Positions 1-6,627 of a stretch of 64,000 nucleotides of DNA are shown here, one piece after another (within the stretch, counting starts at the first letter, position 1; the number at the start of each line of letters is the position of its first letter). The stretch spans positions 4,216,001-4,280,000 of the forward strand of contig NZ_JANUCO010000001.1 of the NCBI RefSeq assembly GCF_024807225.1, read 5' to 3'. Below the pieces are notes generated by a model. That model was not told the origin of the DNA and ran no database searches. It worked only from the letters and a program-made list of their open reading frames with translations. The position numbers and the translations under genes were made by a program. The DNA comes from Chryseobacterium ginsenosidimutans (GTDB taxonomy: Bacteria > Bacteroidota > Bacteroidia > Flavobacteriales > Weeksellaceae).

Positions 1-263
1 TGAAATAAAGGAACTCCCGCTCTTAAAATTGTTGTAATAACAGGCTGAACCGCGATTTCCTTTACTTTAATTGTATCTAAAGGAGTCTGGATTTCAATTT
101 CCTTTTGCTCTAAAGTTTTACTGATCTCAAAAGCTGCAATTTCCCCGATTCTTTCCATATTTCTACGGAATCTCATGCGGTCGTGCTGGATTTCAACGTT
201 TCGGAGTTCATTGATCCAAGAATTAACTAAAGAAAACTGATCGGATAAAACGATTGTATTCAT
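1..263 (-). CDS. upp: Uracil phosphoribosyltransferase, N-terminal part (cut by window edge)
   Basis: Cytoplasmic pyrimidine-salvage enzyme that joins uracil and PRPP to make UMP. The visible 87 codons start at the ATG at 263 and include the conserved stretches NSWINELRNVEIQHDRMRFR, EIQTPLDTIKVKE and VQPVITTILRAGVPLF, which match the N-terminal half of Bacteroidetes Upp. The PRPP-binding loop and the uracil-binding C-terminus lie beyond position 1. No downstream partner can be seen. Identification rests on recognising the family; the incomplete length is due only to the window edge. Confidence 0.9.
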   Translation of the reverse strand, partial: MNTIVLSDQFSLVNSWINELRNVEIQHDRMRFRRNMERIGEIAAFEISKTLEQKEIEIQTPLDTIKVKEIAVQPVITTILRAGVPLF

Positions 264-640
264 TATTTTGAAATATTTTTTTCTAATTTATAAATTTTAA
301 TCTGAATAAGTTGCTAAGAGCCTGTTGAAATTTTATGTCATCCATTTTTGTAACCCTGTTTGAAAATTGATTTTCAAAATAATATTATTATATCACAAAG
401 AAAAACAAAGAAATATTACTTTTTGAAACGCTTTCAAGTTAAACAATGCTACTTCGTTTATCAAAGCTATACAAGAATTTTACATTACCTTGATAAGTTT
501 CACGCCTTTGTCGATCTTAAATTTTTTAAAATCATGTGATTAATATTCTTGTTTAGCTTTGCGTTTTATAGAGCCTCATCTCGAACTGAGGTTAAATCAT
601 AAATAATTAGTGACCCATTTTTTAAAACCTGTTGAAAGGT
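264..640. other. Intergenic stretch between upp and a repeat element
   Basis: About 380 bases with no convincing reading frame. A near-perfect 18-base hairpin (TTGAAAATTGATTTTCAA) lies around 360-378 and a small stem (CCTCA/TGAGG) around 573-591. No clear TAnnTTTG box was found facing upp. Function unknown. Confidence 0.4.
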
Positions 641-738
641 ACAGCCCGACTTGAGTGGAGCACATTTTGTAGTTTTTGAAAGGGGAAAAGCATTGGCAAA
701 ACTACAAAATTGCGGGAACGGAAGGCGGAAATAGCTGC
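641..738. repeat. Structured intergenic repeat-like element with 13-bp inverted arms
   Basis: A hairpin-forming segment: ATTTTGTAGTTTT at 664-676 is perfectly repeated in inverse as AAAACTACAAAAT at 698-710, and outer CAGC/GCTG ends at about 642 and 733 can also pair. It has no coding potential on either strand. It resembles the dispersed palindromic elements seen in Chryseobacterium intergenic regions, but no second copy lies in this window, so its repeat status is inferred. Confidence 0.5.
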
Positions 739-739
739 C

Positions 740-773
740 AAAAAAAATCCCTCTTAGAAAATCTAAAAGGGAT
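740..773 (-). terminator. Intrinsic terminator of der
   Basis: An inverted repeat (747-773, 11 of 12 bases pairing around ATCCCTCTTAGA) is followed on the minus strand by a seven-base U tract. It overlaps the end of the raw der reading frame (763) but sits cleanly after the corrected stop at 780. This supports the frameshift reading of der. Confidence 0.8.
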
Positions 774-2091
774 GATTATTTATTTTTGTCTGAAATATAC
801 TTCGATTGGAAACTCCGGTAAACCCGAATTCTTTTCTCAATTGGTTTTCAGTAAATCTCTTGTAAGGTTCTTTTACGTACTGCGGTAAGTTGCAGAAGAA
901 TACAAACTGCGGAGACGGCGTTGGAAGCTGTACGCAATATTTGATCTTGATGAATTTACCTTTGTTTGCAGGTGGTGGTGTTCTTTCGAAAACCGGAAGC
1001 ATGATTTCGTTTAGCTTTGAAGTTTTGATTTTCTTCTTACGATCTTCGTAAACTGCCATTGCTAATTCAACAGCTTTCAGAATTCTCTGCTTCGTTAAAG
1101 CCGATACAAACAAAATTGGAATATCGCTGAACTGACCGATTTTATCTCTGATAGATTTTTCGAAATCTCTGATCGTGTTGGTTTGCTTGTCCTCAATAAG
1201 ATCCCATTTGTTAACAACAATTACGATCCCTTTTCTGTTTTTCTGAGCCAATCCGAAGATATTCATATCCTGAGATTCCCATCCTAAAGTAGCATCCACC
1301 ATGATAATTACCACGTCAGAATATTCGATAGAACGAATCGATCTCATAACCGAATAGAATTCTAAATCTTCATTTACTTTAGATTTTCTTCTCATTCCAG
1401 CTGTATCTACCAACACAAACTCGTGTCCGAACTTGTTGTAAAGCGTCTGAATACTGTCTCTTGTCGTTCCTGCAACATCTGTTACGATATTTCTATCGGC
1501 ATCAAGTAAAGCGTTCGTTAACGTAGATTTTCCTACATTCGGACGACCTGCAATGGTAATTTTAGGAAGCCCTTCAAACGGATCTTTATAATCGGTAGTC
1601 GGGAAATCTCTAACGATATCATCCAAAATCTCTCCCGTTCCAGAACCTGTAGCAGAAGATAAAGTGTAATATTTCTCGATTCCTAACTGATAAAATTCTG
1701 TAGCATCCACTTCTTCTTTTGCAGAATCTACCTTGTTGATAACGATATATACAGGTTTATTTGATCTTCTCAACATCTCATGGATCTCATAATCTGTATC
1801 GGTAAGACCTTCTTCCACATTCAGCATGAAAATAATAGACGTAGCTTCATCGATAGCCAACTGAACCTGCTTAGAAATCTCTTCCTGAAAAACATCATCA
1901 TTATTCACATCATAACCTCCTGTATCAATTACAGTGAAGTCTACTCCGTTCCAGTCAGATTTCCCGTAATGACGGTCTCTTGTAACACCAGCCGTAGAAT
2001 CTACGATGGCTTCTCTTCTTTCCAGAAAACGATTAAAAAGTGTGGATTTTCCTACGTTGGGGCGCCCAACGATTGCGACAATATTCGACAT
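763..2091 (-). CDS. der: Ribosome-assembly GTPase Der (EngA); C-terminus shifted by one extra base
   Basis: Double-domain GTPase needed for 50S ribosome maturation. Two GTP-binding domains each begin with GRPNVGKST; the DTGGYD and DTAGMRR switch motifs and two NKxD motifs are visible, followed by a KH-like C-terminal domain. The ATG at 2091 (MSNIVAIVGRPNVGKST) is chosen over an upstream one because a TACCTTTG -7 box at 2155-2162 puts the transcript start near 2148. The last residues are out of frame. Removing one A from the AAA at 810-812 restores GFTGVPIEVYFRQK and a stop at 780, just before the terminator. The raw frame runs on to 763. Confidence 0.93.
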   Translation of the reverse strand: MSNIVAIVGRPNVGKSTLFNRFLERREAIVDSTAGVTRDRHYGKSDWNGVDFTVIDTGGYDVNNDDVFQEEISKQVQLAIDEATSIIFMLNVEEGLTDTDYEIHEMLRRSNKPVYIVINKVDSAKEEVDATEFYQLGIEKYYTLSSATGSGTGEILDDIVRDFPTTDYKDPFEGLPKITIAGRPNVGKSTLTNALLDADRNIVTDVAGTTRDSIQTLYNKFGHEFVLVDTAGMRRKSKVNEDLEFYSVMRSIRSIEYSDVVIIMVDATLGWESQDMNIFGLAQKNRKGIVIVVNKWDLIEDKQTNTIRDFEKSIRDKIGQFSDIPILFVSALTKQRILKAVELAMAVYEDRKKKIKTSKLNEIMLPVFERTPPPANKGKFIKIKYCVQLPTPSPQFVFFCNLPQYVKEPYKRFTENQLRKEFGFTGVSNRSIFQTKINNHPF

Positions 2092-2154
2092 AAAAATGTT
2101 TAATAATATGATTATTAATGGGTTTCTCCAACTCTTGGAGCCCAATTTTTTTTG

Positions 2155-2162
2155 CAAAGGTA
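2155..2162 (-). promoter_or_regulatory. -7 promoter box of der
   Basis: TACCTTTG on the minus strand fits the Bacteroidetes consensus TAnnTTTG and lies 63 bases upstream of the der ATG at 2091. No clear -33 TTG is seen at the usual spacing. Confidence 0.5.
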
Positions 2163-2348
2163 AGGTTTTTATTTGACTTATTTATTTTGATTAAAAAAGC
2201 AGAGAACGGCAGCAATGAACTAGCTAAAATCATATAACCTAAAAATTTTATTAAAAATAATTCTTTGACTATCAATAAATAAAGAATCCGCAAGCATTTT
2301 TCATGAATAATTCTTCACTTTTGATTTTTATATTTAAAATAAATTTTA

Positions 2349-2356
2349 TAGATTTG
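2349..2356 (+). promoter_or_regulatory. -7 promoter box of tRNA-Gln
   Basis: TAGATTTG matches TAnnTTTG and ends 14 bases before the mature tRNA start. That spacing gives a short 5' leader for processing. Confidence 0.5.
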
Positions 2357-2370
2357 CATCACCAAAAAAT

Positions 2371-2441
2371 AGACCTATAGTGTAACGGTAACACTCCGGT
2401 TTTTGGTACCGTCATTCGGGGTTCGAATCCCTGTGGGTCTA
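2371..2441 (+). tRNA. tRNA-Gln (anticodon TTG)
   Basis: The cloverleaf can be folded by eye. The acceptor AGACCTA pairs with TGGGTCT, the D stem is GTGT/ACAC, the anticodon loop TTTTGGT reads TTG, and the T arm CGGGG-TTCGAAT-CCCTG has the invariant TTCGA. A discriminator A is followed by CA, so a full CCA is not encoded. The base pair at 27-43 is mismatched (C/T) and the variable loop is four bases. This may be natural, or may reflect a lost base. Confidence 0.93.
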
Positions 2442-2446
2442 CAATA

Positions 2447-2481
2447 AAAGCAATCTTCTGATTTCAGTTGATTGCTTTTTT
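2447..2481 (+). terminator. Terminator after tRNA-Gln
   Basis: Stem AAAGCAATC/GATTGCTTT (2447-2455 with 2470-2478) is followed by a T run, immediately downstream of the tRNA. Confidence 0.8.
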
Positions 2482-2557
2482 GTTTGGGGTGGTTTTTGGG
2501 ATTTTTCAATTATAGTCACTACTTTCAGTATTAATGTCTACACCGTTATTTTTTCAG

Positions 2558-2652
2558 GAGTATTCTGTTTTATTGTTTTGCTGAAACATTTTTACACAAA
2601 ACAGGCTGTTTTTTTAAGACAGCTTTCTTTAGATACGAGTGAAGCGCTCGCA
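2558..2652. repeat. Cassette-boundary repeat, copy A
   Basis: This segment recurs in diverged form at 4203-4305. Both share GTATTCT, ACATTTTTA, ACAAAACAGGCTG, a T run, AAGACAGCTT and then GATACGAG(T/C)GAA(G/A)CGCTCG. Read on the minus strand it holds a hairpin (GCTGT/ACAGC) followed by a T-rich stretch, so it can act as a terminator for the minus-strand genes that precede each copy. Here it follows the candidate immunity gene at 2899. Confidence 0.65.
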
Positions 2653-2655
2653 CTT

Positions 2656-2775
2656 AATGTCATTAAGTTAAGCTCTTATTTATCATTTTCGCTAATAAGA
2701 TACCTCATTTAACCCTCATCATTACTGAAATTAAATAGTAATGTTAAACATTTCTATCCTTAACTTAATGACATT
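2656..2775. repeat. Long-spaced 17-bp perfect inverted repeat
   Basis: AATGTCATTAAGTTAAG at 2656-2672 is perfectly inverted at 2759-2775. Outside the arms GCGCTCGC also recurs in inverted sense. The 86-base interior shows no gene. It has the shape of a small non-autonomous palindromic element next to repeat copy A. The remaining gap up to 2898 holds nothing recognisable. Confidence 0.6.
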
Positions 2776-2898
2776 GCGCTCGCGTTAGCTGGGGAATACC
2801 TACTCTTACTTTCATTATCTAAATTTTATTTTTATCTGAAATTCAACGAGTTAATTATCCAAAAGCTATCATCACTAAATTTGATACATTACCGGGAG

Positions 2899-3219
2899 TC
2901 ATGATTTATAATAAATAAACTCATCTAAGAAATTATATTCTAAATCTAAAAAATAACTATAATAGCCTATTAATTCGTTAGATAAATAAATTTCATGGTA
3001 AATATTGATATTAGGTACTTCTATTGCTATTTTTTCAACTACGCTCTCCTCATTTCTATCGGATAAATTGAAATTTATTGATATTCTCTTTATAGATAAA
3101 TTCCCTTTCAATTGTTTTCCCAAAACATCTTCCACAACTTGGCTGTACCATTCTTTATTAAAAGAATCTTCGGATAAATCAAATAAGTTACTTATGTTGT
3201 ATTCATTTAAGTTTTTCAT
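2899..3219 (-). CDS. Candidate immunity protein for the Rhs toxin tip
   Basis: A 106-residue acidic soluble protein with no signal peptide or membrane segment and no family I can name. Its start lies 10 bases after the stop of the Rhs-type toxin tip, on the same strand. That is the standard toxin-then-immunity order in polymorphic toxin systems. Cognate immunity proteins are usually small, acidic and unrelated between strains, which fits. It is followed by a repeat carrying a terminator-like hairpin. The role is inferred from position and size only. Confidence 0.6.
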   Translation of the reverse strand: MKNLNEYNISNLFDLSEDSFNKEWYSQVVEDVLGKQLKGNLSIKRISINFNLSDRNEESVVEKIAIEVPNINIYHEIYLSNELIGYYSYFLDLEYNFLDEFIYYKS

Positions 3220-3229
3220 ATCAAAATAT

Positions 3230-4154
3230 TTAATGCCCTAATGTATTACCTGGAATTTTGTCAAATAAAAAATGATTTGTAGAACCTTCTACTCTTGAAC
3301 CTAAAACTCTAATATTTCCTCCAACAGACTTCATTTTTAATTTATGAGTATAGCCAGTAATGCCTTGTCTTGCATATTGACTAATTTCACTTTTAGTTAA
3401 TGCAACTATTCCTTGTTCTCCACGTGGTCCAACTATACCATTTTTTAATGCTAACTTGGCTGCTTTCTGAATTGCTGGACTAAATTTTGCCCAAAGCTTA
3501 GAACTTAGCCATCCTGTCGCTTCTACACCAGTAGTCCTAACTCCAAAGTCAGCTGTTCCACCATAATATTTCGGTGGTTCAAAATTGATATCGGAAGAAA
3601 ACCGATCTGTTTCAAGTGCCCAATAATCTCCAGGGCGATTATTTGCAATCGCATCTAAAGTTCTATGATAAATTTTTTCTTCAGAAAAACGACTCTCTCC
3701 ATATTTCATATCATAAAAGAAATCTCTATACTTATCTACTAATTCTGGAGAATCATATCCAGGTTGCTTCAGAGCTGCCGCATAAGTTTTTGCAGAGGCA
3801 AAGTCTTTTCCATCGACTTCAATTATGTCATCCCTTCCATCCTTAATCTCCACAGTTTCTCCTGTATTTTTATTTTTAAAGATGGTTTCTGGGGCCATAC
3901 CCGTAGGATCAGTAAACCTTATAGGATTGCTAAAAGTATACTCATATGGAGAATCCCGGAAACTCTTCCGCCATTGGATCCACTCCATACCAAATACTCA
4001 ACCTAGGATTATAATACCTAGCTCCATAATAATACAATCCCATATCTTCATCTAATTCCTTCACATTAAACTTAAACGGATTATTGTATGATCCATCCAT
4101 TTGCTCCAGCATCGTTTCTCCGAATGGTAAATTTAAGAAAAATTGTGTTGTATT
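3230..4154 (-). CDS. Truncated Rhs-family protein: end of core plus C-terminal toxin-type tip
   Basis: Homology opens at 4154, just after a stop codon, with no convincing start. The first stretch is typical Rhs core (LPFGETM, NNPFKFNVKELDEDMGLYYYGARYYNPRL, then VDPMAEEFP). The core ends with SPYEYTFSNPIRFTDPTGM, after which an unrelated polymorphic tip of about 220 residues follows. The frame breaks near 3955-3957: dropping one C from the CCC gives FPDSPYEYTFSNP, although a two-base loss is also possible. The uninterrupted downstream frame alone is 3230-3988. The tip ends with YTHKLKM and SRVEGSTNHFLFDKIPGN; His, Lys, Arg and Ser residues suggest a BECR-type RNase but I cannot assign it. It looks like an orphan Rhs tip separated from its parent gene. 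Confidence 0.75.
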
Positions 4155-4202
4155 CTAAGATATGCCTGCTTCAGATACTTCTTAAAGTACGCTCTTCTTT
4201 CA

Positions 4203-4305
4203 GTATTCTTCTGTTTCATTATTTTACTTATACATTTTTATACAAAACAGGCTGCTTTTTTCAAGACAGCTTGTTTATTTTCCTGAGATACGAGCGAAAC
4301 GCTCG
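4203..4305. repeat. Cassette-boundary repeat, copy B
   Basis: Diverged second copy of the segment at 2558-2652, with the same order of conserved blocks and the same closing GAGCGAAACGCTCG hairpin. It separates the truncated Rhs cassette from the upstream DUF5071/lipoprotein cassette and follows the stop of the DUF5071 gene by 13 bases. Confidence 0.65.
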
Positions 4306-4317
4306 ATCCAGTGGGGT

Positions 4318-4728
4318 TTATTCAAATAAATTATTAAAAGTTAATTTATCAATTATCTCTTGAGCTATTTCATCAACTTCATTTTCTTTTTCTCCCAAAG
4401 AAGGATTCAACGTTATCTTTTCAACTTTAGGGATAAGCCAATTATCTTTTTTTGTAATTGCAGGTTTTATCAATCTTACTAAGATCCAATATTTCCACAC
4501 ATTATCATTACTATTCAGTATTTCTAGAATTTCTTTTTTATATGTTATTAACGGAAATTTTAATAAATATTCGCAAATCAAATCTGCTGGCGGCCAATTA
4601 TAATCCTGTAACCATTTCATCAAAACTGGAATATCTCCCTTAATTGCATCTACATTGTCAATTTTATATAACTCATCTGCAAAATCTAAATCTGATTTAT
4701 TTAAAGGTAAATATTTTTTATTATTCAT
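4318..4728 (-). CDS. DUF5071-family protein, probable immunity protein
   Basis: A 136-residue soluble protein with the hallmarks of DUF5071: an LPLNKSDL-like N-terminus, then VLMKWLQDYNWPPADLICEYLL, then an ILNSNDNVWKYWILVRLI helix. This helical family often sits next to polymorphic toxins and is regarded as an immunity group. No toxin gene lies directly upstream, so it may be a solitary immunity gene retained after its toxin was lost. It ends 13 bases before repeat copy B. Family match is fairly confident; the immunity role is inferred. Confidence 0.7.
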   Translation of the reverse strand: MNNKKYLPLNKSDLDFADELYKIDNVDAIKGDIPVLMKWLQDYNWPPADLICEYLLKFPLITYKKEILEILNSNDNVWKYWILVRLIKPAITKKDNWLIPKVEKITLNPSLGEKENEVDEIAQEIIDKLTFNNLFE

Positions 4729-4830
4729 GAATGTTTATCTTATGCCTTTATTATTTCTCCAACTCGAGCGGAGAGAATTCTAAATGTTTTTTGCCAAAAA
4801 ATTTACTTCATAGAGATTTTATACAAAAAA

Positions 4831-5280
4831 TTAATTTTCAACAACATAAGAAGAGTCTCCTTTTATCTTATATTGTTTTTTTGAATATAAACTACCATCA
4901 ATATTATGAAATTCAAAATAGCCGGTCTTTAATTTACTTTGGTAACATTCTTTTGGATCAGAAGATTTTTTAAATCTATATATTCCTTTGGAAAAAAGCT
5001 TATGCGTATTTTTTTCTTCTACTGTTTCCGTGCCATAAAAATAATTATCCTTAGAACTATCTATTTTTATAAAGGTATCAAAATGATCATTATAAACATC
5101 ATTATCTTTTTCCTTATAAACATAAATCGTATCTATAAACTGATCTCTCTTAAACTTTCCATCCGCTTTAATAAAACCATTTTTATCATAAATAGGATAC
5201 GATAAATCATTTTTTTCTGTGCAGGATTTTATTAGAAAAAGAGAAAATATTAGTAATAATAAACGTAATTTATAATTCAT
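4831..5280 (-). CDS. Small lipoprotein, paralogue of the upstream gene
   Basis: A 149-residue protein starting at MNYKLRLLLLIFSLFLIKSC, a lipoprotein signal ending in a lipobox Cys. The ATG at 5280 lies one base after the stop of the preceding gene, so a longer upstream start is rejected. It shares the order YFYGTE, then a G-(I/T)-(Y/F)-R-(F/Y)-K block, then a closing FDMNG/IDGSL-like segment with its neighbour. This indicates tandem duplication. Function unknown; the location in a toxin-immunity island makes a protective or effector-linked role possible. Confidence 0.75.
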   Translation of the reverse strand: MNYKLRLLLLIFSLFLIKSCTEKNDLSYPIYDKNGFIKADGKFKRDQFIDTIYVYKEKDNDVYNDHFDTFIKIDSSKDNYFYGTETVEEKNTHKLFSKGIYRFKKSSDPKECYQSKLKTGYFEFHNIDGSLYSKKQYKIKGDSSYVVEN

Positions 5281-5281
5281 T

Positions 5282-5764
5282 CTAAAGTTCAATTTTTGTA
5301 TTATATACAGTGTCATTTATAATTATATTGTCATCCTTTCCAATAATATTACCATTCATATCAAAAGTATTGTGAACTCCAAATGGTTGTATACTTCGTA
5401 ATGCTTTTCTAAAATCTGAATTTCTTTTATATCTAAATGTTCCCATAAGTTTAATGCTTTTTGCGAAAAAAATATATTCTGTTCCATAAAAATATGGTCC
5501 TTTTATACTATCAACAACAATAGAATCTTTAAACGGAAGATTGGGATTTTTACCATAAGAAATATTACCTACAAAGTGATCCTTGTAAAAACTTAAATGC
5601 ATTGCTGCTTTTTCATTTTTATCAAAAAAAGTAATTTTAGTAGTATCTTCTTTTTTATCTAAAATGTAATTAAGTTTTCCACTTGGATAATATATTTTTT
5701 GAGGTAAATCTTTCTTTCTACATCCCAATAAGATAAAAAAACTACATAAAATTATATATTTCAT
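5282..5764 (-). CDS. Small lipoprotein, first of a tandem pair
   Basis: A 160-residue protein with a lipoprotein signal (MKYIILCSFFILLGC) and a beta-rich body containing YPSGKLNYI, FFDKNEKAAMHLSFY and GPYFYGTE. These short imperfect repeats recall antitoxin-like MORN or YwqK folds, but the match is weak. Its stop is one base before the start of the paralogue at 5280, so both are probably one transcript. No function assigned. Confidence 0.75.
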   Translation of the reverse strand: MKYIILCSFFILLGCRKKDLPQKIYYPSGKLNYILDKKEDTTKITFFDKNEKAAMHLSFYKDHFVGNISYGKNPNLPFKDSIVVDSIKGPYFYGTEYIFFAKSIKLMGTFRYKRNSDFRKALRSIQPFGVHNTFDMNGNIIGKDDNIIINDTVYNTKIEL

Positions 5765-5851
5765 AATCTATTCTTAATTTTTTATTCCAATAATTATTAA
5801 AATTATGGAGGTTGTTTTTTTATTTTCAACAACCTATCAAATCATTCAACC

Positions 5852-5885
5852 AAAAAAAAGCGGACAACATTAATGTTGTCCGCTT
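5852..5885 (-). terminator. Terminator of cspA
   Basis: A perfect 28-base palindrome at 5858-5885 (core GACAACATTAATGTTGTC) is followed on the minus strand by a U tract. It lies 40 bases after the corrected cspA stop. Confidence 0.85.
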
Positions 5886-5924
5886 ATTCTTCTTTAATAG
5901 AGAAAGATTTAATCTTTCTGCAAA

Positions 5925-6117
5925 TTATGCTATTCTAACGTTAACTGCGTTAACGCCTTTAGTTTCCGTTTTGTAATTCAAAGGTTACGACATCGTTTTC
6001 ACGAATACTGTCTACTAAACCTGAAGTATGTACAAAAACGTCAGGTCCACCGTTTGATGGAGTGATAAAACCAAATCCTTTTGCTTCGTTAAAGAATTTT
6101 ACTGTTCCTTGTTGCAT
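5925..6117 (-). CDS. cspA: Cold-shock protein CspA family, frameshifted by one base
   Basis: Single cold-shock OB-fold domain, a nucleic-acid chaperone. It starts MQQGTVKFFNEAKGFGFITP (RNP1-like KGFGFI) and continues with DVFVHTSGL (RNP2-like). The span is 193 bases, 3n+1. An extra base in the TTTT at 5969-5972 (plus strand) brings a stop after 52 codons. Without it the frame continues with a C-terminal NAVNVRIA to a stop at 5925, giving 63 residues, the normal family length. The gene has its own promoter, a leader of about 200 bases and a terminator, so it is monocistronic. Confidence 0.88.
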
Positions 6118-6330
6118 TGTAATGTATTATAAATTATTGTATTGTTATTAAATCTTTTTGGTCTCAATAAATGATGTTATAATTTTTAGAATCTTGAAGT
6201 ACTTCAAGCTGAAAAAAGTAGCGCATCTGCTATTGATAACAAAAATTAGCAGCTGTAAAAGCGAAGACTGAGAGAAATGAGTAAACTCAAAAATTTCAGT
6301 AGAAGCGTTGGCAGTAGCCTGATTATTCTG

Positions 6331-6359
6331 CAAATATATACATAATTTATTGAAAACAA
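6331..6359 (-). promoter_or_regulatory. cspA promoter with a long 5' leader
   Basis: On the minus strand TTG (6357-6359), an 18-base spacer and TATATTTG (6331-6338) match the Bacteroidetes -33/-7 consensus. The predicted transcript start is about 6324, which leaves a leader of about 207 bases before the cspA ATG. Long leaders are usual for cold-shock mRNAs, where they control translation by temperature. Confidence 0.65.
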
Positions 6360-6575
6360 GCTTTTTTTAATTTTTTATTTATTTATTCTTTGTCGATCAA
6401 CCTCAAAAATTCTCATTGAATCATGTTAAATAGTGGTTATATTAGTGTACAACTTGCTTTCTTTATTTTAAAGCTTATCAATATTTTTTTTAAAAATGAT
6501 ACATTATTAAAGGACTAAATTAGATTTCCTTTAAACAAATCTTAATTTTAGTACGAAAATCAAACAGCTTCACGC

Positions 6576-6603
6576 AAAAAAAGGCAATCAAACGATCGCC
6601 TTT
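6576..6603 (-). terminator. Terminator of katG
   Basis: AAAGGC at 6580-6585 pairs with GCCTTT at 6598-6603, extended by further pairs around the loop, and is followed by a U tract on the minus strand. It lies 25 bases after the katG stop. Confidence 0.8.
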
Positions 6604-6627
6604 CAATTATTATATTAAATAACTAGA

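Noticed and set aside
5808..5836. Hairpin AGGTTGTT...AACAACCT between cspA and the lipoprotein pair
   Set aside because: Stem is present but no U tract follows on the minus strand, and the real cspA terminator lies upstream at 5852-5885.
6148..6333. A 61-codon minus-strand frame upstream of cspA
   Set aside because: It lies within the predicted cspA leader, begins at the promoter and has no protein-like conservation or spacing.
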